Shown: positions 44,581 to 58,067, numbered from the stretch's first letter. The stretch: 64,000 nt of DNA from Juglans regia (GCF_001411555.2 NC_049915.1:20343331-20407330), one strand, 5' to 3'. Made by a program: numbers and translations. The notes: generated by a model not told the origin, from the sequence alone.

Positions 44581-46170
44581 CTATGGAATTAAAGTTTAAA
44601 TTCGAAAAACATAATCAAAATGCCCAAATAATACATATAATCTAGCAATTAAACTCGTAAAAGCAATGTTCAGAGTACACTCTCTTGCACTCATCATGGG
44701 AATCACGAATCCATTATCCACATACATATAATAATGTTTAAGGGTTTGTTTGTGTTTTTTAGCAGTATTCAACATCAAATATGTGGAGTTCTATTTAGTA
44801 GGAACATCCAAATAAATCATCCTCCAACTAATATTTTTCTTTACTACACAAGCCTTGAACTTCTCAAATCTTGAAGGTGAAGATTTCACATATCTGACAG
44901 CATCTCTAATACTTGTTACAAACTCATAAATATCTCTCAAACCGTCCATAACAATCAAACTTAAAAAGAAATTCAATCAACACCTAATAAAAAAGAAATT
45001 CACACCTAATAAAAAAATTTAGTGGTTGACACTCTGAGTTTTTCTGCATTATATTTCACAAGTGGACTACACACTATTCCTTCCACATCTCTCTTAACAC
45101 TAGATGTTTGACTTTTTTTAACTCCTTTAACTCTAGGAAAGGAAGTTTCACATAACTTGATGCATCTTAATAAGATAACTTGATAAATTTGCAAGTGGAA
45201 GGTCAGAAAAAGCAGGAAGCAAAGAATTTCCAACAATAATAAGAAATTTCATGCATAACACGCAACTGATTGTCTCGAAAACCTGGACAACCCAACTTAA
45301 GGACCATATCATGGTCCACCCTTAACTCAATCAGGTTATTTGTTGGCTCAAGCCTAGTCCTAGCTCTAACCCACTAGACAAATCTCTTCCTCCTAAGCCT
45401 CTTGTTTCACTTTTATCAGTCTTTGTTCTATTTCATTTAGTCAGCAAATCTTTGGTGAGCATTTTTTTTTGTTTATTTAGTAACTAATAATAATGATGAA
45501 ACACCTGTTCACCAAACATTCATATATGGACAGATTTTCACTATTTTTAGTCTGCAACCTTTTTTTGGAGAGAAAGAGAGCCATTTTGATTTAGAATTCA
45601 CATGGTTTTTTTCCCCAAGCCTATAAAAAAAAATCATGATATGGAGTTTGAAATTGTCTTTTTCCATAATTCTCCAAACTTTGGTCATAGATAACTTATA
45701 ATATAGTTAAAAGGTTAGTTGTTGAATCAATCTTTGAGCTTTAAAAGTATTGTAAGAAGCTTTCTAGGTCTATGGATTTTACTGTCAAATGTTGCCTAGA
45801 AGGGAAAGAAAGCCTTATAATTTTCCAAAACGCCAATCATACATACACAATCTAGTTCAACTAATTTTGCAATTGATAAAACAAAACATGGGAAGGAAAT
45901 TGCTAGCATTGAAAATCCTCAAATCAAAATAAAATGTAAAGAAAAAACCAAGCTAGAATCAAAAGGACCTACAACATCTACCAATCCAACATTCTTCGAA
46001 CACAAGCTAAGAGATATATAAGAATCCATGAGTTATAAAATCTCCAATAGAGAGAGAGAGAGAGTGAAACGGAGAAAAATTAACATTGTTAAAGTTGACG
46101 ACGGAGCGACAAAGTGATCGGCCACAAGGCAACGGAGCTTCAATAGGCAAAGGAAGAGTGCTAGGAGGCT

Positions 46171-46176
<6 letters not shown>

Positions 46177-46232
<56 letters not shown>
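46177..46232. repeat. (GA)28 microsatellite
   Basis: 56 bases of uninterrupted GA, inside the hAT element near its transposase 5' side. A shorter (GA) run lies at 46050. Confidence 0.97.
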
Positions 46233-46236
<4 letters not shown>

Positions 46237-46577
46237 CTGAAGGCTGAAGGGTTTCAGGTTTTAACTCTGCATAAAAACAATGCCATTTTAGTTTATCAAA
46301 ATGACATCTTTGACACTGTGATCTATTTTTTTAAAAAAACTCAAGTTTTCCTATGTGGTTACCAGTCCGAGTTTGTTCAGGGTCAAAACTTGTAACCGGA
46401 ACCTGATTAGTTGGGTTCGCTGAGAAAAAAAGGGCACGGATGAACAGTTTCTAGCCGTGAAGGATGGCATTATATGGGTTTCTGTGGGGTTAAGACCTTT
46501 GGGATTTGGGTCAACTTGTGATTGTCAGATTTTCTAGTTAGCAAGGATGGTACGATCTGAATGGCTAGAAATGCTTG

Positions 46578-46902
46578 TGGAATGAGATGAGATGAAAACT
46601 TTATTAGTAGTAGTAAGAAGATTTGTGAATAATTGTGAGATAGTTTGAGTTAAGTATTTATTGAGTTTTGAAAAATAAGAGAGAAAAAGTTGAAGAGGAA
46701 ATATTATAAAATTAAAATATTGTTAGAATATAATTTTTATTTTGGTATTTGAAAAAGTTGAATTATTTTTTTATTGGAGATTTGAGAAAGTTGTAATGAT
46801 TATTTTGAAAAAGTTGTAATGATTAGTTTGAAAGTATTTGTATTTGAATGATGTTTGAGAAATAAATGAGATGAGATGAGATTTGTTTCCAAACATCCTA
46901 GG
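46578..46902 (+). mobile_element. Harbinger-like MITE copy
   Basis: It carries GAATGAGATGAGATGAAAAC at the left, GATGAGATGAGATTTG and TTTCCAAACATCC at the right, and the family core GAGAGAAAAAGTTGAA. A 24-bp internal unit (GAAAAAGTTGTAATGATTA) is duplicated. Confidence 0.65.
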
Positions 46903-46907
46903 ATACG

Positions 46908-47048
46908 CTTAGATGTCAAACCCATTTTAACTTATTTCAAATCAATTATTGATGGGATCTACTACTTTTTTAATTTTTCATAAAAAGTTAAGCATATCTC
47001 AACCTATTTCATACATTCAAACACATATCTCGATCAGCTCAGATCTTG
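46908..47048 (-). repeat. Copy of the second TTTGGATG-type repeat
   Basis: The complement shares AACTTTTTATGAAAAATTAA and GAGATATGTGTTTGAATG with 28320-28420. 47049-47984, between here and the PHD gene's stop codon, holds no recognisable gene and will include the PHD gene's 3' UTR. Confidence 0.45.
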
Positions 47049-47984
47049 TCCCCACCTGCATCCCAGCTGACCCAAATAGGGTCGAACGGGGGGTAGGCAC
47101 CCGCCTCCCTCAAATATTTATATTCTATTACGTATATAATATTTAAGTATGTACTTTACTCGTATAAAAAACATTTATATTTAGAAATATTACATTAACT
47201 AATTATGAAATTTTTTTAAGTTTAACTAATTTAAAGTAGTGTTAGTATATATTTCTATTAAATAATTTAATTATTTAAAATCCAACAATTTTTTGTAACA
47301 CTTTTTCTCCGTTCCTCTACATCCAATTTACTTGGGTTAGTAATCAAAGAACGCAACATTAAAAAAAGTCGCATTGTCATATTCGGACTAAAAATAGCTG
47401 CAGCATACCTGAGGCTGATTTCAGCCTCGAGTTTGGAAAATACGTATAACTCAGAATTCACTTTCACTGTATTTAACAAATAACTTTAGATACGATTTGT
47501 TGTTAATATTTCGGAACAGTTTTCTGTTAACATGGGTAAAGAAAAAAATGAATATCTTACGTGCTCCATGGCTAAGAGGAAAGAAAAAGCCAGTGGCCAA
47601 AAAAATATTATTCTTATTAATTACTATTGACTATCCCACACATCACAAAAATACCTCTACATCCTATAAAAAAAATATTTATAGACATAAAATGTAAAAA
47701 TGAATAATAACTATGCATACATTCCTAGTGACCAAAAACCCAAGGTTATGCAGCAAATACTTGATTCTTTCCTTAGCCTTCGCCATACTAAGTATTCGTT
47801 TTTTTTAAGGACTTGTGTCAGCAGGTGCCGAATATATACAACATAAAAAGAAGGGCGGATATACCAAAACAAGTCGACCTCTCTTTGGCAATCTTACCAG
47901 CCAGTTTCATTATGTACACGTTAGTTTTGGCCCGAGGTAAACTCCTAATAAAACTCAGAAAACCTTTACAAACATTCAGAGCCC

Positions 47985-50900
47985 TCAGCGAACATCAAAA
48001 GGCGTTGTCAAGCAATTTCCAAAGCAGCTGCTACTATCAACATCGGTAACTGTCTCATCCTTGCAGTGTCCACCAGCTTTGGTATTTCTGTTGGAACTCC
48101 TGCATCTTTGACAGACAAACATTGCAGGAACCGAGCCAGAGTCATTAATACCGGAACATCTGGTGTGTTGCCACACGCCACAAACATCGCAAGCCAACAT
48201 TCTCTCCCCATCATCATCCTTGGCCCCACAGCTACAATCCACCGTCCACCGCTCAACCCCCCTCTCCATTCTAAACCTACTCAGTCCATTTTTCCCCGGG
48301 CATCTCCCTCGCACTCGAACTGATTTGGCTGACCCTAACAAGAGCTTGACCAGCTTCGTATCATCCACATTGGCATAGCCAACCAACTCTTCGGCTTGAA
48401 ATCTTCTGAACATCAGATATACATCTTGAAAAGCTTTCGATGTTTGGAGCTTGAGGTCTGACACAGTGGCATTTGGAGGCAGGATAATCAATTCAGGTGG
48501 TGCGTTTACAGCATGCTCAGAGTCATCTATGAGCTCCACCTGACATGACAGGCACGTTACCGATGGGTTTGTCATCGGTGACATATTTTCAACCAAGTAG
48601 TCTTTCACAAAGTGCTTGCAGTCAAGAAGCTTCTCAGCCGCACCACTAGCGAGGACCCTCGTTGCCTCGTTTCCATTTCCTACCATATTTTGGAGATGGA
48701 GCAAGGATTCATACAGGAATCTGAGATCCTGCAGAAGGTTCTCTTCAGATCGACAATTAGAGGTGGAAGAATCATTGGAGCCAGTCATTTCACCCATGGA
48801 ACCGCATACAGGCTCGAGCCTGTTAAATATGAGATAATTAATCCAACCAGAAAGTATACAGTAAATTAGGAACATAAACAGAAGGCAGGGATGAATCTTC
48901 TTCTATTCTTGTTTTTTTATTTTTATTTTTTCAGTTTTTGAATATTTTAGAATAAGAGAACTGATTTTTATTCTAAACAAACGAAAAATGAAAAAAATAG
49001 GTCCAAAACTGGTAAAGTAGGTGGTTGAGTAGCATGATACTTTCTGAAATTAAATTATAACCAATTCTAACGATACTCATGCAAGGATAACCACATCTTG
49101 AAATTTCGACAACTATCAAAACAACATTTATGAAAGCATGCATGATAAAAACAATTTCCAAAAAGACAACCGAGTGCAATTACTTTGTAAGGTCCAGTCT
49201 CATCAATATTAATATGAAGGCTTACATGATGCACATAAAGAGAGTATAACTGGATGCGGTACCTATACACAATCACAAGTTCAAGTTGAATTGGGAGTTC
49301 GCATAACACCTTGAGGAATGTTATTTTCAAAAAATCCCATTAACAGCAAACAGCTTAAGGAATTGCACACACTTTTTCCCCCTCAAAAAGAGTAAACACG
49401 GTAAAGGCAAAGACCAGAATGATCCTCACCTGTATTCAAGAGCACCTGATTCAGGATTACATCGGGCTTTAACAACTATCCCATCTGCTGCAAATTTCCC
49501 TCCAAGTTTTCCAAGGCAATAATCAAGGAGCTCTGGGGGACCCACCTTGCAAACAGCACCTCTAAGAGCACGACAACTAACCCAATTAGAACCAGAAACC
49601 GCGCGAAGGACTCTGAACATGGCTTCATCCACTCGCTCAATGTCACTCCCAGTAAATGACCACAAGACTGCAGAAGTGCAAGCTCGACTCTTCTTGCAAA
49701 AGATATCATCCACCCCGGATGAAGACTTGTGGGCATCATGGATCAAACTCATCAAAAAACAGAAGAGATCTCTTATATTAACAAGTTTACATTTTGCAAA
49801 GGACTGGTAATGTGAGATCATGTCCTGCAGGCGAGTGCAAGGTTCCTGTCCTCGGGAGAGAAAGATGGATAATGGCAGGCTGGAGAGGGACTCAACAGCC
49901 ATTTTATACGCATCAAAAGTGAGAGCAAAGCTACCAGCCCCAAATTCATAACCCCACTCACCGTACCAAGGACCGCCTTTGGTGATGGCATGAAGCAGCC
50001 GGTACTCTAACCCATACTTCTTTGACACGTCCATCACACTCACTTTTCTGGTAATATGTAGATAAGCAATCAAAAATAACTAAATATGACTGAGGGCATT
50101 CAAAAGGAATGCATCAGAAAAAAGGGGGCAAAAGGGGAACAAAACATCCAACATGACATTGTAGAGAACACAGGCATCAACTGTCAATTTCACAGAAATA
50201 TAGTTCAAAAAGCCTTGATTTCAGGAGAAACATTGACAGAAAAACTCGCCCAGATCAAACATTAATAGCCTTAAATTTACAATAAAACAAAACTTATATA
50301 GGTATCCAAAACTTCCCAACAAGGCAAAAAAGATTTCAAGTTCTTTGCATTTATTTCCCTATCTATTTTGAGGTAATAGCCAATTTGTTGTTTTGTGATT
50401 CTAATATATCTTCCATTTAAAGACTTACAAAGCAGACCATTTCTCTGAACTTACTATAAAAATAACTTCTGGAGAAAAAGGAACTAAAATAGAAGCCAAT
50501 ATGTATGAAAAAATAATAAAAACAATGAAAAAATTAATGTGGATCTCAGACTCAGTATTTTGGGATAGGTTAACGTGGATTGCAGACTGACTCATAAACA
50601 TCATAGTAGTAGTCAATTAGTTTGTTTCTTAAGTATAATTACAAAAAGATCCTAACCTGACCCCAAGCAGTTTGCAAAGGCGATCCCAGAAGTCCATGAT
50701 ATGACATCCAGAAAGAACCCTTGATCCTCCTTCCCTACCATTAACTCTAAGAAGGTGGCCATAACCATTTGAATGGACAACACCATGCAGAAGATGAGTT
50801 GTGTTCTCTAACTGGTTAAACACCCAATCCTCCACGTCATCTGTACTCGTCACATGGTTGCATGATTTGCACCTGAAATTAATAATAGTTCAGGCAAGGA

Positions 50901-53900
50901 AAGATCACCTACCCAAATAATCATTCAATCATTTTCAAACAAGCTAGAAATAGCTAAAAAGACACATTTCTGTACAAACCCATGCATAAAACCAGTTAAC
51001 ATCAATGAAATCTCTCTCTCTCTCTCTCTCTTAATGTCGTAGTGGAACCTCATCAAGGCAGTCTTCAAACCCACACTTGGCAGTAAACCTTAGATCCACA
51101 ACTCCACCTGTTGGAGCCATGTATCAAATGATCCAAAAAATCTCCAAATTATCCCAAGTTCTTCCTTTGACCATTAAGTTGCACACAGACGGGTTATATT
51201 CATTTTGAACATGAAATTCCATACAGATTATGACAGCCATGAAAAAATTATTACCGTAGATTGGTCAACCTCAATAACACATTTAATTCAATCAATTAAA
51301 CTAATTGATCTAATAGCACAACTAAATCAACCTTATATCAAGATTATTGTAGATAGGTCCCTAAGATTAAAAAAAAAAAGTTTCAACAATATCTCTTCCA
51401 TAATACCCATGTATCAAGATGGTCCTTCCGTCGAAATTCCATTAACTCATTAACAAAAATGCACAATCAACTTGAGCAAACATGTGCCAAATATACAATC
51501 AACTTGTCTAAAAAATGCACAATCAACATGCAATATCTGTAGAAAATGTTATAAACGTAAAAAGATATAAAAAAATACAATAGAAAATACTAATGATATA
51601 AAAATATATTAATAAATTAGAAAAAACACATCACAATTAGGCCCTGTTTGGATTCAAAAAGTGTTTCATCTTATCATTACAACTTTTTCAAATTCTCACC
51701 CAAAATATAATAAACAATTCAACTTTTTCAAATCCCAGAACAATAATAATATTAAAAAATAATATTCTAATAATATTTTTTTCAACTTTTATCTTTCATC
51801 TAAAACCGTCTCATCTCATCTCTGAATCCAAATCATCCCTTAATCTTACAAATTAAAAAAAAAACAAGAAATTGAGAACCTAAATTTTAAATAAATCAAA
51901 TTATGTGAAGTTAGCATACAATTAGATTAAATAAATTTAAATTCTATATAAAAAACGTAACATTAGATTTTGATTAGAAAGAAACAAAACAAATTGAACA
52001 AACATAATAAAAAGAGGAACTTAAAATTATAAGCAAAATATGAAAATAAAGAAAAAAGACGGGCATGTCGACCATAGGGCTGCCATAGGTTGCTTGATGG
52101 ATGGCAAATCCATGGGGCTCCCAATGGTCACCCCTTGGTTGGTCCACAAGGGGCGGCCATTGATGGCCTATGGTGGCAAGTTGGCAACCCACAACAGCCA
52201 CCCTTCATGGATGGCCCAGTTTTGTTTTCTATTGTTTATATGAAGTTCCTTTTCAAAATTTTTATTATTCTTTGTGATTTTTTTTCCCCTAATATTAACC
52301 TTTTATTTTATATTTGAATTTTCTAATATCAATAATATTTGATGATGAATTAATGGAAGACAAACTTTTTTCTTACCCCATGGATCAGTTGTATAATACC
52401 GTTCTCTTCATCATTTCCCTTAAATTAATTGTGCTCTTCAAATTACCATTGTCATATATTCAAATCATTAAGCCCCAGGGACAACTCCGGTAACTTTCTC
52501 TTAAATTAATTGTGCCTTCACATTACTGAGGTCAAATACAATCAACCGGTTAAATCAGAGAAAAATGATGTTAAAAGATATGGTAGCAAAAACAAATATC
52601 AACTAAATAAACACCACGGTTCAATTTGAAGTTGCCCAAATTACATAGCGGAACCTGTTGTATCAATTGCTCTGAATCTCACCCAAAAAGATATGAGACA
52701 CATCTCTATCTAGAATAATAACATATGCATCAAATTAATCACACATTAGATTCCAACACCATTCACGTTAGAAATCACTGTTACAAAAAGAAAATGCAAT
52801 GAATAGTAATTCCATACGAGATTCACTTTGAATGTGCATGATAAACAAAAGGCAAATAAGAGGAAAAAAGGTTTAAGGTCCTCACTTGGATTCTGACAAG
52901 TGCAAGACATCTCCACAGCACATGCATGGCTTGTGATACCCACCAATGGAGCTACCATCAGCCTTTATAATAAAATGAAAACGCTTCGCACATACAGGAT
53001 GGCCACTCCAGCCTGAAGAATTATAGGTAAAAATGATCAAAACTCTTGTACTAGAAACTTTTGGAACACCAAGCTTAGCAATGTCCCAGGCTCAAAAATT
53101 TGAGGACGTTTTCATCTCGACAAGCAGGCTGCACTAATGTTATTGGCTTTAAATGCTAACATATATTCAACTGCAAATTTAATCACCACTGTCAAACTTG
53201 ACCTATTTCGTAACACAAATACTTAGTTTCGTGCATTTATTAGCATCCACCCGACGTCAAGGGGTTTATGCACACCCGACAACAAAGGCTGTACCATCAT
53301 CACAAAAACCCAGGAAAAAAATTGTGAAATTGCCAATTCCCACCAAGACTATTTTTTTTATGAATGAATTCGAGAACTTTTAGTGAGCAGAACTTGACTT
53401 TTTTAAAACAACAAAAACAACAGAATTGAACATAAAAAATTTCAGGTGACAAAGCTCGCATAGCAGCATCCTAGGCACTTTTGCTGCACAGGTGAGCTCA
53501 AGCTTACCCAGATGACCTCCAAATAAAAAAAGTATTTTTCCGTCAAAAGTATCTGATTCATGACGTGACTCTAACTCTCAAAACTCCTGACCTCCGAATA
53601 AAACAAGTCTTTTTCTATCAAAATTATCGGATTCATCACGTGTCTCAACCACTCAAGAACATACAATAAGCATATGACCTTATTTCAAAAAAAGAAAAAT
53701 AAGCATATGACCTAGTGAACTCTCACTCGTTACAGTTTATGGAAGCCATACTCCATGAATATACCAAATTAAAGTGACATTAATCACTTGGTCAAGCATG
53801 AAATATTGTACATACTACCCTCACAAAAAAATGCAAAAAGTATAACAATAATAATTGTCACGCAACAAGGACAGTACTTTGTCCCATCCAGCTCGACGTG

Positions 53901-54538
53901 TCAAGCACAAGAAACAGCTGACAAAAGGGGTCACGTCCCCCTCAGCTGTAGGACCACCCACGATTGTCTCATCCTAAATCGTTGGACCCAAACTTAACCA
54001 GTAATAAATATATCATATCGTACTCTCGCGACTCAATCAGGGGATAATGTAACATCCCGATTATCCATTTCCTGCGAGATGAATGTGACTCGTCCTACGG
54101 TATTATCACGAAATTTTGCGAAGAGACCAGAGTGAATTCGATATATCTAAACAAAACAGAGAAATAAAATCGTTGAGACGACTCACCAACAACTCGGCAC
54201 TGGTCGCAGTATAGGGATCTAGATCTGGTCACGTCCTCTTCGACGACGTCGAGGCAAACCACCGACGGTAACGAATCTGGGCCATCGGTCTGATCCCCCA
54301 CCCGGAACAGCATCTGCCACGTCATCAGGTGGGGAAACAGCGACGACGGAGGCGGGAGCAGCGCGTTCCTTGCAAGGAACTCCCTCACGCGAGTCCGGAA
54401 CGGCCCGCCGGATAAACCGTCCGTGCAATCTACGGACGACGAAGATGACGATGAAGAAGAAGGAAACGTCAGGAAATCGTGGAGATCAGCGGTCACGCGC
54501 CTCTTCATCCGCTTCAGGGGCCTACCTGTCACGACCAT
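47985..54538 (-). CDS. PHD-finger protein, At1g33420 / MMD1 / MS1 type
   Basis: Five exons: 54538-54187, 53012-52886, 50872-50657, 50047-49430, 48819-47985. They sum to 2148 bases (715 codons plus stop), close to the family length. The start MVVTGRPLKRMKRRVTADLH is a basic, probably nuclear-targeting N-terminus, followed by a Ser run (about 27-35). Residues 105-165 contain a Cys-rich block (YCDQCRVVGWSGHPVCAKRF, then CMCCGDVLHL and CKSCNH). A long conserved central region follows (WDRLCKLLGVRKVSVMDVSK; WYGEWGYEFGAGSF). The C-terminal C4HC3 PHD finger is at about 631-677 (DCSCGAKDDDGERMLACDVC; GVWQHTRCSGI; MFVCQRC). Plant relatives act in the nucleus as readers of histone H3 tails or transcription regulators in anthers and male meiosis; that role is inferred here. 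All splice sites are GT-AG. Confidence 0.93.
51011..51031. repeat. CT microsatellite in PHD gene intron 2
   Basis: About 20 bases of TC repeat. It lies in the 2-kb intron 50873-52885, which otherwise holds a MITE and a GGC-rich block (52060-52220) with repeated CCATAGG/GGCCTATGG motifs. Confidence 0.9.
51640..51839 (-). mobile_element. Harbinger-like MITE with TTA target duplication, PHD gene intron 2
   Basis: GGCCCTGTTTGGATTC at the left pairs with the complement of the right end, GGGATGATTTGGATTC. TTA flanks both sides (51637-51639 and 51840-51842). This 200-bp copy defines the family ends best and supports a PIF/Harbinger origin. Confidence 0.85.
53514..53663. repeat. Diverged 75-bp tandem duplication in PHD gene intron 1
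   Basis: GACCTCC-AATAAAA and TCTGATTCATGACGTG in 53514-53588 recur as GACCTCCGAATAAAA and TCGGATTCATCACGTG in 53589-53663. The rest of the intron (53013-54186) shows nothing classifiable besides the insertion at 53665. Confidence 0.65.
53665..53713 (+). repeat. Ultrashort A-tail insertion with perfect 16-bp target duplication
   Basis: AATAAGCATATGACCT occurs at 53665-53680 and 53698-53713, separated by 17 bases, TATTTCAAAAAAAGAAA. The tail is in plus orientation, opposite to the other short insertions and antisense to the host gene. Confidence 0.75.
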
Positions 54539-54590
54539 AATGGTTGAAACGAGCGCGTGGATATTAATCCGAAGCGCGTGGGTCAGAAGG

Positions 54591-54598
54591 ATTATATA
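54591..54598 (-). promoter_or_regulatory. Possible TATA box of the PHD gene
   Basis: On the minus strand TCTATATAAT lies 53-60 bases upstream of the start codon, which would place transcription start around 54560 with a very short leader. Only one motif supports it. Confidence 0.4.
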
Positions 54599-54599
54599 G

Positions 54600-55080
54600 A
54601 AGTAGGCGGAGCGTTGGAAGGTTCTAGATCAGGATCTAAATTTGATAGATCGGACGGTTGGTATAGAAAATAGTAGATCAGGGCCGATCAGATAGAGAGG
54701 ATAGAGGTTGGAGAGAGGAAGGGCTAGGCTACGGTTTGTTTTGGGTTAAGAGGCTTTCTTTCAGGGAGACGGTGTTTGGATTCTCTGAGTCTGATTACTT
54801 CATCGTCGTCATCCAGTTAGTGTGTATGATATATGTTCGTTGCTTTTATTTATTTATATTTATGTTCGTACTTTTAAAAAAATTTATCAAATTTTTAAGT
54901 TCTGGGAATTCGGGAGAAAAAGTAGAGTCGGTTTGGAGGGATGACGGGAGATTGACAAGAGAGCGGGCGAGGGCGGAGCAAATTTCTAGGGCGTGTTTAC
55001 CGCTTTGAAATGGTTCTCGAGAATAAAAGGGCAGATAAATTTCTGGAATTACGTTGTTACCCTTGCACGTTGAGGCCACC
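54600..55080. other. Upstream region of the PHD gene
   Basis: A moderately GC-rich stretch without recognised coding sequence. It contains repeated GATC-type motifs (AGATCAGGATCTAAAT, GATCAGGGCCGATCAG). Probably promoter-proximal DNA. Confidence 0.35.
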
Positions 55081-55084
55081 TGAA

Positions 55085-55424
55085 AATAGTTCTCATTCTA
55101 AATTTTTTTATATAATTTCATCTTATTTAATCTCATATCATTTTTAAACATAATTTAAATATAAAATTTTTAAATTAATCATTACAATTTTTCAAAACTT
55201 TTAAATAAAAAATAAAAAATAAAAAATAATTTAACCTTTTTAAATTCTCAAATAAAAATAATATTATAAAATAATATTTTAACTTTATAATATTTTTTAT
55301 TCAATTTTTTCTCTCTCATTTTTTAAAATTCAAAAAATATTCAACTCAAATTATCTCACTATTATTTAAAAATTATATTTTTATTATTTACAAAATTCTC
55401 ATCTCATTTCACCTCAAACGAGCC
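55085..55424 (-). mobile_element. Harbinger-like MITE copy, minus orientation
   Basis: It ends ATCTCATTTCACCTCAAACG then AGCC and TTA (55425-55427), and holds the family core AAAAAGGTTAAATTA-like sequence and CTCTCTCATTTTTTAAAATT. The left terminus is diverged. 55428-55730 downstream is AT-rich without features. Confidence 0.6.
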
Positions 55425-55739
55425 TTAATAAAAAAAACAAAGTGTTGAGCTTCAAACTTCCAATTATATTCTTCTACTTGGGATGAGGCCTAATTGTTGA
55501 AGCAAAATGTCAGTGGAGTCCCTTAAACTTACCACTTGATTATTTTAATTTTAATTAATTAATTTATTTATTTAATGGTTAAGAAAGTGATGAAATTATG
55601 TATTTTTTTTTTTATTTTTTAATAATTAAAGATGTTAAAAAATATTGAAAAGAAAGTAAAAGAAAAAAGAAAAGCTTTAAATACACTAGTAGTATCCATT
55701 GTCAAATAGTTTTCAAGTGTGATTCGAAGGGAATATTTG

Positions 55740-56075
55740 AGAAATAAAATGAGATGATAATTTTGTAAATAATAGTAAGATAATTTGTGAATAATAATGA
55801 GATAACTTGAGTTAAGTATTTATTGAATTTTGAGAAATGAGAGAGAAAAAGTTGAATAAAAAATATTATAAAATTAAAATATTGTTAGAATATAATTTTT
55901 ATTTTAAGATTTGAAAAATTTGAATTATTTTTTGTGTTTTGTTTAGAAGTGAAAAAGTTGTAATGATTAATTTGAAAAAATTGTAATGATTAATTTGAAA
56001 ATGTTTATGTTTGAGTGATATTTGGGAAGGAAATGAGATGTGATGAGATGAAAATTATTTCCAAACAAACCCTAA
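55740..56075 (+). mobile_element. Harbinger-like MITE copy, plus orientation
   Basis: Very similar to 46578-46902 (GAGTTAAGTATTTATTGA, GAGAGAAAAAGTTGAATAAA, GTAATGATTAATTTGAAAA, ending ATTTCCAAACAAACC and TAA). With the previous copy it makes a divergent MITE pair on the telomere side of the PHD gene. Confidence 0.65.
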
Positions 56076-57139
56076 GGCTATTGTTTGGTTGATAGAGTGA
56101 GCTTAATCCATCCCAAACTAATTATTAATGCAGTTCTGCTACCTACAGGCATAGCATGCGGAGGCCTTGTGCAAGATGCTGACGTGGAAGAAGAAGAAAA
56201 TGCAGATGGAACCAAGCACGTCCTCTTCCTAGAATCACATGTTCTGTAATAGCCCGCTCTCCACGGTTAATAATAAAATTTTTCTTTTAAAGATCTGAGG
56301 AGCAAAAGTGCTATTACTGAACCTAACTTAAAAATATGTTTGTTGTTGTTGTTGTTTTTTTTTTTTTTTCCTTAAATGAAGCATCAAGTACAAAGATTTT
56401 TTATAATTAATAGAGTTATTTTGTATTAAAATACTAAAATAATAAATAAGAGTACGTAGAAGCATTTATTAAAGTTTATCGAAGTTCGTGCTATAAAAAT
56501 CATAACTTAAAATTTCTATATATGACCTAGGTCACTATCTCGTCTCCCTGGACTAAGTCCTGTCCTGCAGCTCTGTGATACCCTGCTCTTTCCTTCTTCC
56601 GTACGCTTCTTATTTCTGACGTACGTTCCTTCTTTATGACGTAAGCAAATCCCGATGGCAGAGATTATGTGATCATCTGCCCTTCTCACTAGTGACTGCG
56701 AGCCACGTTATGTGTGTCGAACCATGATGGAGTGTATCGAAAGATATCGTGTGACTTCTAAGGCACGCCCATTGTTTTAAATATGCTGGAAATATTTATA
56801 AGGAGTATTTCTAATATTATTGAATTAAGATTGATCTTAAATACGACAATCATAATATTCTTGAAGAGCTCCAAAAATATTATAATTGTCGGAAATCATT
56901 TTAATATTATTATTAAAATTATTTCAATTATTTAAAATATTATGATATTTAAATTATATTGAAAGCTTTTATTAATCAAATGGTTTTATTCTCTTTAATA
57001 TGTTAAGTGAGACTTCATCATTTTATTAATGATGAGGAATATTATTTTATAAACTAAAGTTAGTTTAAAAATAATATTTTATCTTAATTCCTCTAAGCGC
57101 TTTTAATTAAGTTAATATTTATGCATTTTAAATAAGTGT

Positions 57140-58067
57140 TTGAGATCTATCGTTAGATCGTTACGTGGATCCCCAGACGAAGGAATTAGGTTAAATACCC
57201 AGACCCCCCTCTCTGTCTCCCTCACATTTCCCGTAGCTCTCTCTCTCTCTCTTCCCTTTTCCCAGCGTATGTTGTATGCAGCCCATCCCTCTCGTCATTT
57301 CCTCCATGCCTCAGCCCGGTACCGCCGTGCGTCGGTAGCCCTCACTGCCGGCACCACCAGCTCCACCTCAAGCTGATGAGTCATCCCATGCCAATCTCTC
57401 TCTCCCACACTCCCTCTCTCTCTCTGCTGGCCATCACAGCCCGAACGGGCTTAGTGCTTACTGCGCCGCCGTGCGCCGTCCTCCGGCACCACCACCTCCA
57501 CAACAGCCTCTCCTTCCGCCGGCCATCATCCTCTAGCAAGCTCAGCCTCCCTTTCCTCCTCCGTCGCACACACGCACCATACCCATGAAAATGGGTTCAC
57601 ATGGTTTCGAGGCCACCGATGCTCCTAACGCCGTCATGCGTGACCACCTTGGCCACCAAACACCACCACAGGCACCTCCTAGTCTCCCCTTTCCTCCTCC
57701 CTTGAACCCATGGCCAGAAGCCCTTCCTCCACGCACGAGCTTCCCCTTCTCACACGCACGGGTTGCACGCCTCCCACTGCTGTGCACCGCCACCCACGGT
57801 GATTGAGCGCCACCTTCAGCCTCCTCAAGCCATCCCAGCCATCCACGGCCACGATCTACCACCCATGCACGCACACTCTCTCTCACTCTCCCATGGCTTC
57901 TCCTCCTTCTTACACGGCCATTCCCTCCTTCCTCCGTCGTGAGCCACGGTGGTGCCACCCAAGTGCCACCAGCAACCCCTCAGCCCAACCCTAGGTCCAA
58001 ACCACCACCTTGAGTGGTGGGTAGTTATTGCACGTGATGGACAATCACTGTACACAGTTTGATCCAC
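57140..58067. other. CCACC/CTCTC-rich non-coding block
   Basis: Several overlapping open frames on both strands encode Pro/His/Ser-rich or Arg/Gly-rich strings with no family resemblance. The composition (GCCACC, CTCTCTC) fits long Gypsy LTRs better than a gene. Confidence 0.45.

Larger units (their letters stand above)
42267..46453 (-). mobile_element. Decayed hAT transposon
   Basis: The termini match as inverted repeats: TGTTCATCCGGGC from 42273 and CGGATGAACA at 46437-46446. Subterminal GGGTTCCGG (left) and CCGGAACC (right) also pair. Transposase pieces on the minus strand, 5' to 3': 44940-44590 (IRDAVRYVKSSPSRFEKFKA; YLDVPTK; then STYLMLNTAKKHKQTLKH), 43190-43060 (YNKYWGSTDRFNLMIYVVF; NPRYKM) and 43031-42546 with the hATC dimerisation domain (STIALESAFSIGGSILDHFR). 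Stops, a missing BED finger and about 1.4 kb of unrelated AT-rich sequence between pieces show it is dead. No convincing 8-bp duplication was found. Confidence 0.75.

Noticed and set aside
57140..58067. Overlapping Pro/His/Ser-rich open frames on both strands as genes
   Set aside because: Low-complexity CCACC/CTCTC composition opens frames on both strands. No domain is recognised, and the context is an LTR or leader of a retroelement.
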